Shown here: piece by piece, positions 1 to 10,800 of the stretch
Layout of the letters: each line of letters begins with the position of its first letter
How positions within the stretch are numbered: position 1 is the stretch's first letter
Source: CAZJYI01 sp964550025
Lineage (GTDB): Bacteria > Verrucomicrobiota > Kiritimatiellia > UBA8416 > CAYOBW01
Reading direction: 5' to 3'
DNA length: 40,805 nucleotides
Assembly (NCBI GenBank): GCA_964550025.1
Contig: CAZJYI010000106.1
Coordinates: 1 to 40,805, forward strand
Notes under the pieces: model-generated
Database searches by the model: none
What the model was told of the DNA's origin: nothing
Seen by the model: only the letters and a program-made list of their open reading frames with translations
Program-made: the position numbers and the translations under genes

Positions 1-21
1 TGCTTACCTACGCTCTGCAGC

Positions 22-165
22 ATGATCCATCAACGAAATAAAACCGCACCCCCAGCAATGCGGTTCTTGCACTTCTCCTCACTGACTGCTATCGTCTGCG
101 CCATATTGAGTGCGCCGCTGACACTCACGCCTCCCATCACACGAAGAAGGTGCGACCGGCGCTGA
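22..165 (+). other. Leader region with doubtful 47-residue ORF
   Basis: The 180 bases before the first large gene contain one short open frame from ATG 22 to TGA 163-165. From its inner ATG at 58 it reads like a hydrophobic signal-peptide segment followed by an Arg-rich tail (TRRRCDRR). There is no convincing ribosome binding site before ATG 22 or ATG 58, and I recognise no family. It may be chance, a leader peptide, or the remnant of a displaced signal sequence. No terminator or operator stands out here. Confidence 0.15.
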
Positions 166-168
166 AAG

Positions 169-172
169 GGAG
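169..172 (+). promoter_or_regulatory. Ribosome binding site deciding the start at 181
   Basis: GGAG at 169-172, within AAAGGGAG, lies 8 bases before ATG 181 but only 2 before the in-frame ATG 175. Spacing therefore favours 181 as the start, giving an N-terminus of MVTVLILVLICG. Confidence 0.6.
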
Positions 173-180
173 CAATGAGG

Positions 181-3100
181 ATGGTGACAGTACTGATTCT
201 GGTTCTGATCTGTGGGGCCGTCACGGCTATGGGCAACGACGGGACGCTCGTCAACATGACCGACGATGACTGGGTGGCCTCCGACGAGGTGTCCGGCTCC
301 CTGCTACACACCGGTGACTCGACGATTCACTACGTGGCCACTGGTAGCCCCTCTCCGGCGTGGCCGTACACGAGCTGGGCCACGGCGGCGCACGTGATCC
401 AGGATGCCGTGGATGCGGCCAACACCAACGATACGGTCCTCGTGACCAACGGCGTGTACGCCGTGGGCGGAGCGATGACGCCCCGCTACAGTCTGAGCAA
501 CCGCGTCTGCATCACCCGACCCATGACGCTCAGGAGTGTGTCGGGACCTGAGCACACCCTTATCGTCGGTTCGGCCGATCCGGTTGCGACCGATGGCAAT
601 GGCCCCGCGGCGGTGCGATGTGCCTACATCGTTGCCTACGTGACGATCGAGGGCTTTACGCTGACGAATGGGCATACCCACGCATCCGGGAATTATGGGT
701 ATGATCGGAGTGGCGGCGGCGCGGTGTTGGATTTCGGGGGGGTCTTTACCGACTGCATGTTCTTGGGCAATTCGGCCAGTTTCGAGGGCGGGGTGGTCTG
801 CCGCGTTGGTGGCACGCTGAACAACTGCACCATTTCGCATAACTCTGCCAGCTACGGCGGCGGGGTGGAGTGCTTCCATGGTGGTACTCTGAACAACTGC
901 ACCATCTCGCTCAACTCGGCCAATGAAGGCGGCGGGGTGTACTTCCATAGCGGCGGTACTCTGAACAAGTGCACCATCTCGCTCAACTCGGCCACAAGAG
1001 ACGGCGGCGGGGCAAGCAGTAGGTTGGGCGGTATGCTGAACAACTGCATCATCTCGGACAATTCAGCCGGGAGCGACGGCGGCGGATGCAACGCTTGCTG
1101 GCTGAGGAACTGCACGGTCTTCGGCAATTCGGCCACCAACACCGGCGGGGGTGTTAACGGCGGTGAGGCAGACAATTGCATCATCTGGAGCAACCGGGCG
1201 GGTGTCGCAGGAAACAACTGGAGCAGTTTGCTTCACGACATAGACTGCTGCTGCACGTTTCCGTATCCCCGTGGAACCGGCCACATCACCAACGATCCGC
1301 AGTTCGTGAATGCGGCCGCGGGTGACTTCCACCTTCGGGCAACGTCGCCTTGCATCAACGCCGGCACCAACGCGCATGCGGTCGGCGATACCGACTTCGA
1401 CGGCAACCCACGCATTCATGGAGGCACTGTCGACATGGGTGCATACGAGTATGTGGACACGGCCCCCATGATCACAATGCAGCCAACCAATGTGACCGTG
1501 CAGGCGCCGGATTCTGCAATGTTCGCCGTCTCGGTCAGAGGCGCTGCGCCTCTGATCTACGAATGGAGGCGGGGCAGCATCGCGATCGCAGATGCAACGA
1601 ATGCGGCGTATTCAACCGGCCCAACGTCGGCAAGTGATAGCGGTGCAACGTTCGACGTAATCGTCAGCAACACCCACGGCGCCGTGACCAGCGACGTGGC
1701 GACCCTGATCGTGGCCGTGGCGAATGGCCGATATGTGGACGTCGGCAATCACACGGGCATTGAAGACGGCACGCCGTCGCATGCGTACACGAACATACAG
1801 GCGGCCGTCGATGCTGCTGCTGACGGCGACACGATCCTTGTGGCGCAGGGGACGTATTGCGAGACCGTAAGCATCGCAAGCAAGACGCTTCATCTGTTGG
1901 GCGGGTATGAAGGAACTGGCTGGACGCGCGATATTGCGGGAAACGAGACCATCATCGACGGACAATACGAGGGCACGGTTGTGTTTCTCCAGGATTGCGA
2001 CACGGTTGTGGATGGGTTTGTGATTCAGAGAGGGGAGGCTGGGAGTCACTCGGGTGGCGGCGTGAGGATGGATTGGCGTGGCAATGCCGTAGTGTCCAAC
2101 TGCGTGGTGCGTTGGAACCGCATCGCCGCCACGGCCGAGTTGTATGGATCAGGTGCGGCTGCATATGTCAACCTCAACGGCGGTGGTACGGGCACTATCG
2201 CACGTTGTACCATCCATGGCAATCAGAGCGCAAAGGACGGTGCGGGAGCGATCCGTGCGGGTTTTGCGGAAGCTGTCGTCCATGACACACTTATCGTCTC
2301 CAACTCCGGCAGCGTGTTCTTCTTCAACGACAGTTCTTTTGACATAGCCAACTGTACTGTAGCGAACAACGGCGGCGGGGTGTTCGTATGCGACCCGAAC
2401 AACGCCGCTGTCAGGAATTGCATCTTCTGGGGAAACCAGCAACTTGGTTCCGACCCAGGTACGATTGACTATTCGTTGGTTCAGGGGGGATATGCTGGTA
2501 CAGGCAATCTGGCCACGGACCCGCTCTTTGTGGACACGGGTGCACTCGACTACAGTCTGCAACGGGTCTCGCCCTGCGTGAATGCGGGGAGCAATGGTGG
2601 TGTTCTCTCTGGTCTAGATTTGGTGGGGAACGACCGAGTGGTCGGTGGCGCGGTCGATATGGGGTGCTATGAACAGTTGGCTGGAACCGGCGTTACATGG
2701 CACGTGGCCATGTGGAATGAAACCGGCACGATTACCGGTTCTGAAGACCATCCTTTCACCAATATCATGGATGCCGTGGACTCGTGCCTGGCGGGTGATG
2801 TGGTTCTGGTCCATGACGGCACGTATACCGAATCGGTGGATATCGTGACGTCGGACGTTACCGTTCGGTCCGAGAATGGATATCTCTCAACCACGGTCGT
2901 TACCCCTGATCCATATGATGCTGATGGTGATGTGTTCAGTGTTGCCACGGACAACGTCACTGTTCAGGGCTTCACCGTGTACGGTGATGAGACAGGGCTT
3001 TGGTTGGAGCAATGTCATGGCTGCAATGTGATCAGCAATCGGTTCGGGTACGACGATGCCCACGGCAGCAGCGACGCAGGTCTCTCCGGCCACAGGGCCA

Positions 3101-4449
3101 TCGGCTGTACGATAGCAGGCAACGTCTTCACGGGAAACGAGATGGGCATGTGGGTGGAGGAAGCAGAGCAGTGTCTGTTGGCAAACAACATGTTCACGTC
3201 GAATGCGGTTGTGGGCTTTGAACTTGCCGGCGGAGATGGGAACGCCGTCGTCGGCAACACCATCAGTCACCACTCGCGATTCGGGATGGTTCTCGGAGAA
3301 GAGACACATTGCATTGTTACGCGTAACGAGTTCAGCCACAATGGCGAGCATGGGATCAAGCTTTCGAAGTCTACCTCCTGCCAGCTATGGCTGAACGACA
3401 TTGTTAGCAACGGTGTCAGTAACGTGGCCACCGCCAGTTCATCGAACCGATGGTATTCCCGTGTGCCGGTGTCGTATGAATACGGCAATGCCCCCCGCAA
3501 CGGCTATCTGGGCAATTTCTACGACGATCGTACGGGCGATGATGTCGACGGCGACGGCATCGGAAGTGTTGCCTATGGTACGGACGGGGGCAACGATCTG
3601 TATCCGCTCTGGCAATCCCATCGAGCCTATCCCCTCGAAGCGTGGTGGTTGGGTGCTGACGACATGTTGTATCTGGACGATGTGACGGACCCTAGAGGGG
3701 AGACTTCACTACCTGCGGAGACTTCAGCAGTGTGGCTGGAGCCAAACGCATTTCCATCTCCGATCCACTTCACGGTTTCAGACTCATGGACCGCCCAGTT
3801 CACGGCCCATCCTGCTCCCGGAAACGGGCAGACATTCCTGTTCGAGGTCGGCTATTCCTCCGACGGAACCGGTTTTGTGGCCGCCGGACCTAGCGGTACG
3901 ATCACGGCTGCCGGCGGCACTCCGTTCCTGCGTTGTACAAATGCCGTAGGTCCCTTCATCGCACCCGCAGGCAGTCGTCTTGCCGTCAGAATCACGAACA
4001 ACAACGGCAGCGAGCACAGCATCGCAGCAGGCGGTCCGTGGAGCTTTGTTTCTACCCCGAAGCCCCACGACGACGACATTGACAGAGACAGCATCTCCGA
4101 CACTTGGGAGCTGATGTGGGCAACGGATCTTAGCGTTCTGCGTGCAGCCGCCGACTATGACCGGGACGGACTACTCGATAGGGAGGAACAGACCGCCGGC
4201 ACCTGTCCCACAGACCGCTCGAGCGTCTTCGCGGTGACTGAGGCCGACATGCTCGGATCAGGTGCGTTCGTTTTCTACTGGGATTCGGTGACCGGCAGGC
4301 TCTATCGAATCTACGAGACGCCGAGCTTAATGTCGACTTGGTCGAATTCCGGCTATGAGGTACAAGGCGACGGTACGCAGAAGAGCTACACGAATGACAG
4401 CAACTCGCGGGAACGGTTCTTCAGGATCGGGGTGGAAGAAAACCAATAG
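181..4449 (+). CDS. Secreted multi-domain right-handed beta-helix surface protein
   Basis: Numbered from ATG 175 the product has 1424 residues; the likelier start at 181 drops two. A hydrophobic signal peptide covers about 1-20. Residues 50-425 form a first beta-helix with Pmp-like turns (GGG followed by NCTIS and NSA, spaced about 24-30 residues) ending in a SPCINAG / D-MGAYE cap. Residues 430-513 look like an Ig-like domain. Residues 519-833 are a second beta-helix with the same cap (SPCVNAG, DMGCYE). Residues 841-1146 are a NosD/CASH-type helix ending in a DGDGIG-YPLW motif. Residues 1155-1295 are a beta-rich domain, then a TSP3-like segment near 1304-1345 and a C-terminal beta domain with the F-FYW / RFFRIGV pattern common in PVC secreted proteins. 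No catalytic residues can be assigned. Role inferred: surface adhesion or glycan binding. A 129-bp gap separates it from the next gene. Confidence 0.85.
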   Translation: MVTVLILVLICGAVTAMGNDGTLVNMTDDDWVASDEVSGSLLHTGDSTIHYVATGSPSPAWPYTSWATAAHVIQDAVDAANTNDTVLVTNGVYAVGGAMTPRYSLSNRVCITRPMTLRSVSGPEHTLIVGSADPVATDGNGPAAVRCAYIVAYVTIEGFTLTNGHTHASGNYGYDRSGGGAVLDFGGVFTDCMFLGNSASFEGGVVCRVGGTLNNCTISHNSASYGGGVECFHGGTLNNCTISLNSANEGGGVYFHSGGTLNKCTISLNSATRDGGGASSRLGGMLNNCIISDNSAGSDGGGCNACWLRNCTVFGNSATNTGGGVNGGEADNCIIWSNRAGVAGNNWSSLLHDIDCCCTFPYPRGTGHITNDPQFVNAAAGDFHLRATSPCINAGTNAHAVGDTDFDGNPRIHGGTVDMGAYEYVDTAPMITMQPTNVTVQAPDSAMFAVSVRGAAPLIYEWRRGSIAIADATNAAYSTGPTSASDSGATFDVIVSNTHGAVTSDVATLIVAVANGRYVDVGNHTGIEDGTPSHAYTNIQAAVDAAADGDTILVAQGTYCETVSIASKTLHLLGGYEGTGWTRDIAGNETIIDGQYEGTVVFLQDCDTVVDGFVIQRGEAGSHSGGGVRMDWRGNAVVSNCVVRWNRIAATAELYGSGAAAYVNLNGGGTGTIARCTIHGNQSAKDGAGAIRAGFAEAVVHDTLIVSNSGSVFFFNDSSFDIANCTVANNGGGVFVCDPNNAAVRNCIFWGNQQLGSDPGTIDYSLVQGGYAGTGNLATDPLFVDTGALDYSLQRVSPCVNAGSNGGVLSGLDLVGNDRVVGGAVDMGCYEQLAGTGVTWHVAMWNETGTITGSEDHPFTNIMDAVDSCLAGDVVLVHDGTYTESVDIVTSDVTVRSENGYLSTTVVTPDPYDADGDVFSVATDNVTVQGFTVYGDETGLWLEQCHGCNVISNRFGYDDAHGSSDAGLSGHRAIGCTIAGNVFTGNEMGMWVEEAEQCLLANNMFTSNAVVGFELAGGDGNAVVGNTISHHSRFGMVLGEETHCIVTRNEFSHNGEHGIKLSKSTSCQLWLNDIVSNGVSNVATASSSNRWYSRVPVSYEYGNAPRNGYLGNFYDDRTGDDVDGDGIGSVAYGTDGGNDLYPLWQSHRAYPLEAWWLGADDMLYLDDVTDPRGETSLPAETSAVWLEPNAFPSPIHFTVSDSWTAQFTAHPAPGNGQTFLFEVGYSSDGTGFVAAGPSGTITAAGGTPFLRCTNAVGPFIAPAGSRLAVRITNNNGSEHSIAAGGPWSFVSTPKPHDDDIDRDSISDTWELMWATDLSVLRAAADYDRDGLLDREEQTAGTCPTDRSSVFAVTEADMLGSGAFVFYWDSVTGRLYRIYETPSLMSTWSNSGYEVQGDGTQKSYTNDSNSRERFFRIGVEENQ

Positions 4450-4578
4450 ACCGTCACGATCAGCCTCTCGATAGTTGAGGAAGGTTTTGTATTCTCCCTT
4501 CACGTTTGCTGATCATGCCCATGCGCGGCCCCACTTCCCTTCCGAACTGCGGAAGAGGATCATCCCGGAGGCGACAGC

Positions 4579-7500
4579 ATGAGACCCATAATCACAGTAC
4601 TAATGCTGGCGTTTCTGCCGATTCTCTCGGCTATCTCAACGGATCTGCCGGCCAAGGGGCTCATCGTATGCATCGGCGGTTCGGCGGCGGAGCTTGCCGG
4701 ACTGCACGCCCCCGGCAGGATCGTGCACGGGCTGTATACAAATCGCGCCGATGTTGCCGCCGCCCGACGGCAGTTCCTGTCCCTCGGCATCAACGGTCCC
4801 GTCTCCGTTGGCCTTTTCGACGGCAAACACCTGCCCTACGCCGGCAACCTGGTGAACCTGGTGGTGTCGGGTGTCGGGTGTCGGGTGTCGAGGGAAGAAA
4901 TCACGCGCGTTTTGGTGCCTGGTGGCAGGGCGGTCTCTCTCGACGGGGGACAGGTACCGCACGAGACGATTCGCAAGCCCTGGCCTCCCGAGATCGACGA
5001 CTGGCCCCACTACCTCCATGGCGCTGACGGCAACCCCGTGGCGAGCGACACCGCTGTTCGGCCGCCGAGGCAACTGCAGTGGGTGGCCGAACCACAGTGG
5101 TCGCGGCATCACGAGCACATGGCCAGCGTGAGCGCGCTCGTATCTTCGGGGGGAGGCGTGTTCAGCATCTGCGATGAAGGGCCGAGAGTATCCATGCTGC
5201 ACCCGCCGGAGTGGAAGCTGACCGCGCGCCATGCATTCAACGGGCTGCTCCTGTGGCGGCGCCCCATCGCGGAGTGGTTCAACCATCTTCAGCCACTCAA
5301 GAGCGGGCCGGCGTCGCTGCCGCGCAGGCTCGTGGCCGACGGGAGTCGCGTCTACGCCACGCTGGGGATTGATGCGCCGGTCTCCGTCCTAGATGCGGCA
5401 ACGGGCAAGACCGTCTGCTCCTGCGAAGGAACAGAGAGCACGCAGGAGATTCTACTCTCGAACGGAACGCTGTTTGTCGTCAAAGGAACGGCGGCGGGAA
5501 CGGCGATCGCCGCGGTAGAGGCCGATACGGGCAAACTGCTGTGGGAGGAGCGGCGACCTGTCGTGACATTCACGCTCGCAGCGGACGCGAAGCGGGTTGT
5601 GTGTTTTGACGGACGGCGAGTGGTCGCGCTGAATCCCCGCAACGGCGCAGAACTGTGGACGTCTGAGCCGCTGAGCGGGAAGCGGCAGGCGAACTGGCTG
5701 GCCAAGAACCCGCCACGCTTGATCCTGAGTGAGAGAGCCGTTGTTGTTACACCGGGAACGAAGGTGTATGCCGTCGCGGCGGACACCGGGAGACTGCTGT
5801 GGTCCGCGGCGCAACCCCGTTCGGGGTACGCCTCACCGATGGACCTGTTCGTGATCGACGACATGGTGTGGTATGGCGATACGGCGGGGGCGGACAACAC
5901 CGGGCGGTTTGTGGGGCACGACGTGGTCACGGGCGAGATCAAACGGAGTTTCACACCCGACATCGACATCATCTGGCTCTCGCACCACCGCTGCCACTTC
6001 TCAAAAGCGACAGAGGACTTCATTCTCCCCGCGCGAATGGGCGTAGAGTTCGTTAACCTCGCAGAGGAGAAGTGGAGACAGCACCACTGGATCCGCGGCG
6101 GGTGCATCTATGGTGTCATGCCCTGCAATGGACTCCTTTACACGCCCCCCCATTCATGCGCGTGCTATTTCGAGGCCAAACAGAGCGGCTTCTCGGCCTA
6201 CACGTCCGGGACGGGACCGGCGGCCTTGCCCGGCGACCGCCTGGAAGAGGGGGAGGCGTATGGCGAAAAGCCGTCGAACGAACGGTACCTGTCCCCGGCG
6301 GATTGGCCCGTCTTCCGGCATGATTCGGCCCGAAGCGGGCACACGGACTCGGCGGTCGCCGTGCAACCGGCCGCACGCTGGTCCGCGGACGTTGGCGGGA
6401 AGCTGACGCAACCCGTCGTTGCGGGGGACACCGTATACGTCGCATCAGTCGATCGCCACTCGCTGCACGCCCTGGACGCGGACAACGGCAAACCGCGCTG
6501 GCACTTCCTCGCCGGCGGGCGCATCGACAGCCCGCCGTCCGTCTACCGGGGACAGGTACTCTTCGGGGCGCGCGACGGTTGGGTCTATTGCCTGAGAGGC
6601 ACGGATGGGGAGTTGGCCTGGCGCTATCGGGCGTCGCCGCGGAAACGGCTCATCATGTCCTATGGGCAGCTCGAATCCGCGTGGCCGGTGCACGGCAGTG
6701 TGCTGATCGAGAACGACGAGGTCCATTGCGTCGCCGGCCGCAACATGTTTCTGGACGGCGGGTTGCGCTACCTGCGCCTGGACCCCGCCACGGGCAAGCT
6801 GATCTCCGAGACGGTCATGGACGAAACGGACCCCGTGAAGGGCGGCACGATCCAGAAGTACGACTCGTGGCTGGACATGACGACGACACTGCCCGACGTG
6901 TTAGCCAGCGACGGGACGAACATCTACATGCGGTCACTGCCGTTCGACGTGCACGGCAGGCGCCGGCGGATCAGTCACTTTCCGGAAGAGGACGAGCCCG
7001 CGCATCTCTTTTCGCCGACCGGTTTTCTCGACGGGACCTGGTTCCACCGGACCTACTGGACCTACGCGCGCTGTTTCCCCGGCGGCTGGAACGGGCACCT
7101 GACTGCAGGGCGCTACAACCCATCGGGCCGGCTGCTCGTGATGGATGATTCAACGATCTACGGATACGGCCGCAAGCCAAAGTACTACCGCTGGACGACG
7201 TCTCTGGAATACCGCCTGTTCGCGACGGCGAGGGCACGCGAACCGCGAGACGTTCACGCCTGGGACAAGTTCAAGGCGCGGCAGGCGAAGCGATTCCCGC
7301 GCATGGAATTGGACAGGGCACTCTGTCCGCCCATCGGCCAGAAGGCGCTGCCCAGGAATCCCTACGACTGCGAGTGGGAGAATAGCGATGTGTCTTTGCT
7401 TGTGCGGGCTATGGTCAGCACGAAAGACGCTCTCTTCGTTGCCGGTCCCGAAGACATCGCGGACGAGGGGGACAGGTTCTTCCGAAACGCGAAGGCAACC

Positions 7501-7707
7501 TACGGAGAGATCGAGGCTGACTCGCGCAAGCAGGCAGCCGTCTGGAGCGGCGCGCGCGGCGCGCTCCTCCGGGCCATATCGAAAACGGATGGACGCAAGC
7601 TGGGCGAATACAGCTTGGCCGCGCTACCCGTGTTCGACGGCCTGATAGCCGCGAACGGGTGCCTCTTCGTCTCGTTGCGGAACGGGGAACTGGTTTGTTT
7701 GAGGTAG
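4579..7707 (+). CDS. PQQ-like beta-propeller protein with methyltransferase-like N-terminal domain
   Basis: The product has 1042 residues. GGAGG at 4567-4571 sits 7 bases before ATG 4579. A signal peptide is likely (1-21). Residues 27-122 resemble a class I SAM-dependent methyltransferase: a first strand LIVCIGGSAAEL, a later LPYAGNLVNLVV strand, and RVLVPGG before the last strand. The usual glycine-rich SAM loop is degraded. The rest carries PQQ/BamB-type propeller blades, for example VSVLDAATGK near 268-277, AVEADTGKLLW near 312-322, and HALDADNGKPRWHF. A conserved Cys/His segment (HHRCHF, then HSCACYF) lies around residues 472-534. This fusion is known in planctomycetes and relatives as an uncharacterised secreted family. 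A 7-bp tandem repeat lies inside the methyltransferase-like domain. Ligand and function are unknown. Confidence 0.85.
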   Translation: MRPIITVLMLAFLPILSAISTDLPAKGLIVCIGGSAAELAGLHAPGRIVHGLYTNRADVAAARRQFLSLGINGPVSVGLFDGKHLPYAGNLVNLVVSGVGCRVSREEITRVLVPGGRAVSLDGGQVPHETIRKPWPPEIDDWPHYLHGADGNPVASDTAVRPPRQLQWVAEPQWSRHHEHMASVSALVSSGGGVFSICDEGPRVSMLHPPEWKLTARHAFNGLLLWRRPIAEWFNHLQPLKSGPASLPRRLVADGSRVYATLGIDAPVSVLDAATGKTVCSCEGTESTQEILLSNGTLFVVKGTAAGTAIAAVEADTGKLLWEERRPVVTFTLAADAKRVVCFDGRRVVALNPRNGAELWTSEPLSGKRQANWLAKNPPRLILSERAVVVTPGTKVYAVAADTGRLLWSAAQPRSGYASPMDLFVIDDMVWYGDTAGADNTGRFVGHDVVTGEIKRSFTPDIDIIWLSHHRCHFSKATEDFILPARMGVEFVNLAEEKWRQHHWIRGGCIYGVMPCNGLLYTPPHSCACYFEAKQSGFSAYTSGTGPAALPGDRLEEGEAYGEKPSNERYLSPADWPVFRHDSARSGHTDSAVAVQPAARWSADVGGKLTQPVVAGDTVYVASVDRHSLHALDADNGKPRWHFLAGGRIDSPPSVYRGQVLFGARDGWVYCLRGTDGELAWRYRASPRKRLIMSYGQLESAWPVHGSVLIENDEVHCVAGRNMFLDGGLRYLRLDPATGKLISETVMDETDPVKGGTIQKYDSWLDMTTTLPDVLASDGTNIYMRSLPFDVHGRRRRISHFPEEDEPAHLFSPTGFLDGTWFHRTYWTYARCFPGGWNGHLTAGRYNPSGRLLVMDDSTIYGYGRKPKYYRWTTSLEYRLFATARAREPRDVHAWDKFKARQAKRFPRMELDRALCPPIGQKALPRNPYDCEWENSDVSLLVRAMVSTKDALFVAGPEDIADEGDRFFRNAKATYGEIEADSRKQAAVWSGARGALLRAISKTDGRKLGEYSLAALPVFDGLIAANGCLFVSLRNGELVCLR
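4864..4890 (+). repeat. 7-bp tandem repeat (GTGTCGG) inside a coding region
   Basis: Units GTGTCGG occur at 4864, 4871 and 4878, with a fourth starting at 4885 that matches six of seven bases. They encode residues of about 96-104 of the PQQ-propeller protein, between the strand NLVNLVV and the helix SREEITRVL. The unit length is not a multiple of three, so gain or loss of one unit would shift the frame. Confidence 0.85.
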
Positions 7708-7770
7708 AATGGCGCTTCCGCCTTCGCAGAGCTTCGGCGAGACATGCCTGCGCCGTCCTTGAGACAGATG
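7708..7770. repeat. REP-like fragment just after the propeller gene
   Basis: Just after the stop codon the plus strand reads CCGCCTTCGC then AGAGCTTCGGCGAGAC at about 7719-7745. Read on the minus strand this is a GTCTCGCCGAAGCTCTGCG-type motif. From memory, similar motifs recur between genes in many PVC and environmental genomes. Only one copy is visible here. The rest of the 172-bp gap up to 7879 holds the next ribosome binding site and nothing else I recognise. Confidence 0.3.
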
Positions 7771-7879
7771 ATGAGGAAACCAAGAAAGAAGCGAGTGCCT
7801 CGGTGAAGTCTCTCAATGCCTGCCACTCCCATGTCTCCCTAAACGGCGCGGGAACATTTTTCTACGAAGGAGCCTGAAT

Positions 7880-10800
7880 ATGCACAAGACAAGGAGCCCG
7901 TGGCACACTGCGCTTCTATGTGCAACTGTGCTGGCCACTATGGACGCTCAATCCGCCACACGTCTCTTCACTGCGCCACGCAAGACGCCATTCCGAAGGG
8001 TAGACCCGACGCCGGGAACGGCCACGGTTGGGAAGGCCGCGTTTACGGGGACGGCCCGTCCGGGTGAGTTCTACGTGTTCCAGGTTGGGATGGCCCCGGA
8101 TACAGACACAGAACCGCTGTCGGTACGCTTTTCTGATCTGCGCGGGAAAGGGACGGATGTCATACCGTCGAGTGCCCTGCGCTGCATCAGCCTGCGGGGC
8201 ATTGGCAATGGCGGGGAGCCGTTCGCGAAATCGGTCTCCGTTCGGGGCGGTACGGTGCAGGTTCTGTGGTTCGGAATTGACACGCCCCGTTCGGTTGCCG
8301 GCACGTACTGCGGCAATATCGATTTGTGCGGGGGTGCAGAAACGTTGGGGCGCGTTGCTGTTGAGTTGAAAGTCGAAGGGAAACCGGTCGAGGATCACGG
8401 CGATTCTGCCGCGCGCAACCTGTCGCGTCTGCGGTGGTTGGATTCGACGGTTGGCAACGAACCGACACTTACCGCGCCCTTCGTGCCCATTGAGGCGGGT
8501 AGCCGCACGATCAGGGTGCTGGGGCGCGAACTGGCCCTTGGCAACAACGGGCTACCGGCCTCCATCACCAGCTTTTTCAATGCGGCCAACACGCGGGTGC
8601 TCGACTCGGGCCGGCCGGTACTGGCGGGACCCTTTGCTTTTGTCGTTCAAGCCAAGAACGGTCAACAGGCGTGGACCAGCCGGTTCGGCAAGCTGGAACA
8701 CGATGACCTCGAGGCTCGTTGGACGGCATCAAGTCGGGCCGACGGCCTGGAGACCGGCGTCGAGGGCCGTCTCGACTACACCGGATCGGGGGAGGTGAGC
8801 ATCACCCTGCGGGCCACGCGCGACCTGTCGCTCGACGACATTCGGCTGGAGATTCCCTGGTCCGAAGCGGCGGCGACCTATTTCATGGGCCTCCATCGGC
8901 GCGGCGGCCGGCGGCCGGCTGAGCCGGTCTCATGGACGTGGGACGTGAAGAAGCGCCAGGACTGTTTCTGGATGGGTGACGTCAACGCGGGAATGATGGT
9001 GCGTTTCAAAGACGAGGCGTTTGTGCGGCCGCTGGTGAACATCTACTACCACTTCAATCCCCTCAAGCTGCCCAAGTCGTGGGGTAACGAAGGCCGGGGC
9101 GGGATCGGCATCGGCGCAGCCGCCAACGGCGTAGTCCCCGTGCGCGCGTTCAGCGGGCCGCGCGAGCTGAAGGCGGGCGAGACGCTGACCTTTGTGACCG
9201 AGCTCTACCTGACGCCTTTCCGTCCACTCGATACGGAAAAGCAGTGGGCCGTGCGTTTCGTTCACCTCGGCACGCACAACGTCCAGCACATCAGGGACAC
9301 GATAACGAAGATGGACCCGGCCACCGAGGCGAACGTGCTCAACATCCATCACGCCAATGCCGCGACGCCGTTCATCAACTACCCATATGCAGATGACAGC
9401 GTCGACGATTTCGCGTCGCTGGTCGACGCCGGCCACGAGAAGGGCATGAAGGTCAAGGTGTACTACACGACGCGCGAGATCACCCAGAACATGCCGGAAC
9501 TGCACGCACTGCACAGCATGAACGGGGAGATCATCTTCCCCGGGCCCGGCAAGGCGGCCCGTACGCTCATTCACAAGAACGGACCGCATCCATGGCTGAT
9601 TCAGAATCTGGGCACCAACTTCATCCCGGCCTGGGTCGACCACATCCGGCGGCCCGGCGCGGAGTGGGATCTGTCGGTCATCACCACACCCGACTCGCGC
9701 TGGAACAACTTCTACCTCGAGGGGCTGCGGTGGATGTGCGACAAGATCGACATCGACGGCGTCTACATCGACGACACCGCACTCGACGCGCGCAGCCTGC
9801 GACGGGCGCGGCGTATTCTCGACCGACGACCCGGGCGACTGATTGACTTTCACACCTGGAACCACTTCAACGGTCATGCCGGGTATGCCAACAACCTGAC
9901 GATCTACATGGAGTTGCTGCCATACCTTGACCGGTTGTGGATTGGCGAGGGGTTCCATTGCGACCGCGTACCGTGGGACTACTGGCTCGTCGAAATGTCG
10001 GGGCTTCCGTTCGGCCTGATGGGCGAGATGCTGCAGAGCCCCAACCCGTGGCGCGGGCTCGTATTCGGGCAGGTGCGGCGCTGGGGTTGGTCGGGCAACC
10101 CCAAGGCCATCTGGAAAGCGTGGGACGAGTACGGCATCCAGGGCACGGAGTTCATGCCTTTCACTGTGCCGGACAGCCCGGTGCAGACCGGTCGGGACGA
10201 CGTGTTGGCCAGCATCTACCGGAAGAAAGGACGCACACTTGTAGCCCTCGCGAGCTGGGAGCCGAAGCCGTGCGACGTAGCGCTGTCCGCCGATTGGGAA
10301 GCCCTGGGTCTCGACCCGACTCGGGCCACGCTCTATGCGCCACCGATCGACGGGTTTCAGCAGGAGGCGTTGTGGAAACCGGGAGAGCCGATCGAAGTCG
10401 ATCCCGGCCGTGGATATTTCCTGGTTCTCGACGAGATTCCGCGCAAGGTCGTCACGCCCGCCGATGTCGCCGCATCGTTGGTCGAAGTGTGGAACGAGCG
10501 ATTCACCACGCCGGTTCTTGACGACAGTTGGAAGGTTGCCGGTTCGTCAAAGCTCAAGACTGAGATCAAAGTGGTCGCCAACGCATTGCACATCACCGCG
10601 CCCGCCAACCTGCACGCCGGGATCGAGCGTGCATTGCCCGCAAAGGTGCGTGCGGTCGAAGTGGAGCTCGACCCAGGTACGGACGGCGGGCAGAACTGGG
10701 GCCCGGGCATCGGCCTGGTCTGGGAAAACGGGCGTGGCGTCAAAATGAACCTGCGGCTGATCGACATGAACTACGAAGTGTTCGGCGGCGATGGCTCGCG

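Noticed and set aside
840..1170. CRISPR-like regular DNA repeats in the first gene
   Set aside because: The repeats are in-frame beta-helix turns (GGG, NCTIS, NSA) within a long coding region and vary in length and sequence.
6110..6445. Several overlapping 80-110-codon frames on both strands inside the propeller gene
   Set aside because: They are out-of-frame readings of a GC-rich gene, rich in Arg and Pro, with no ribosome binding sites of note.
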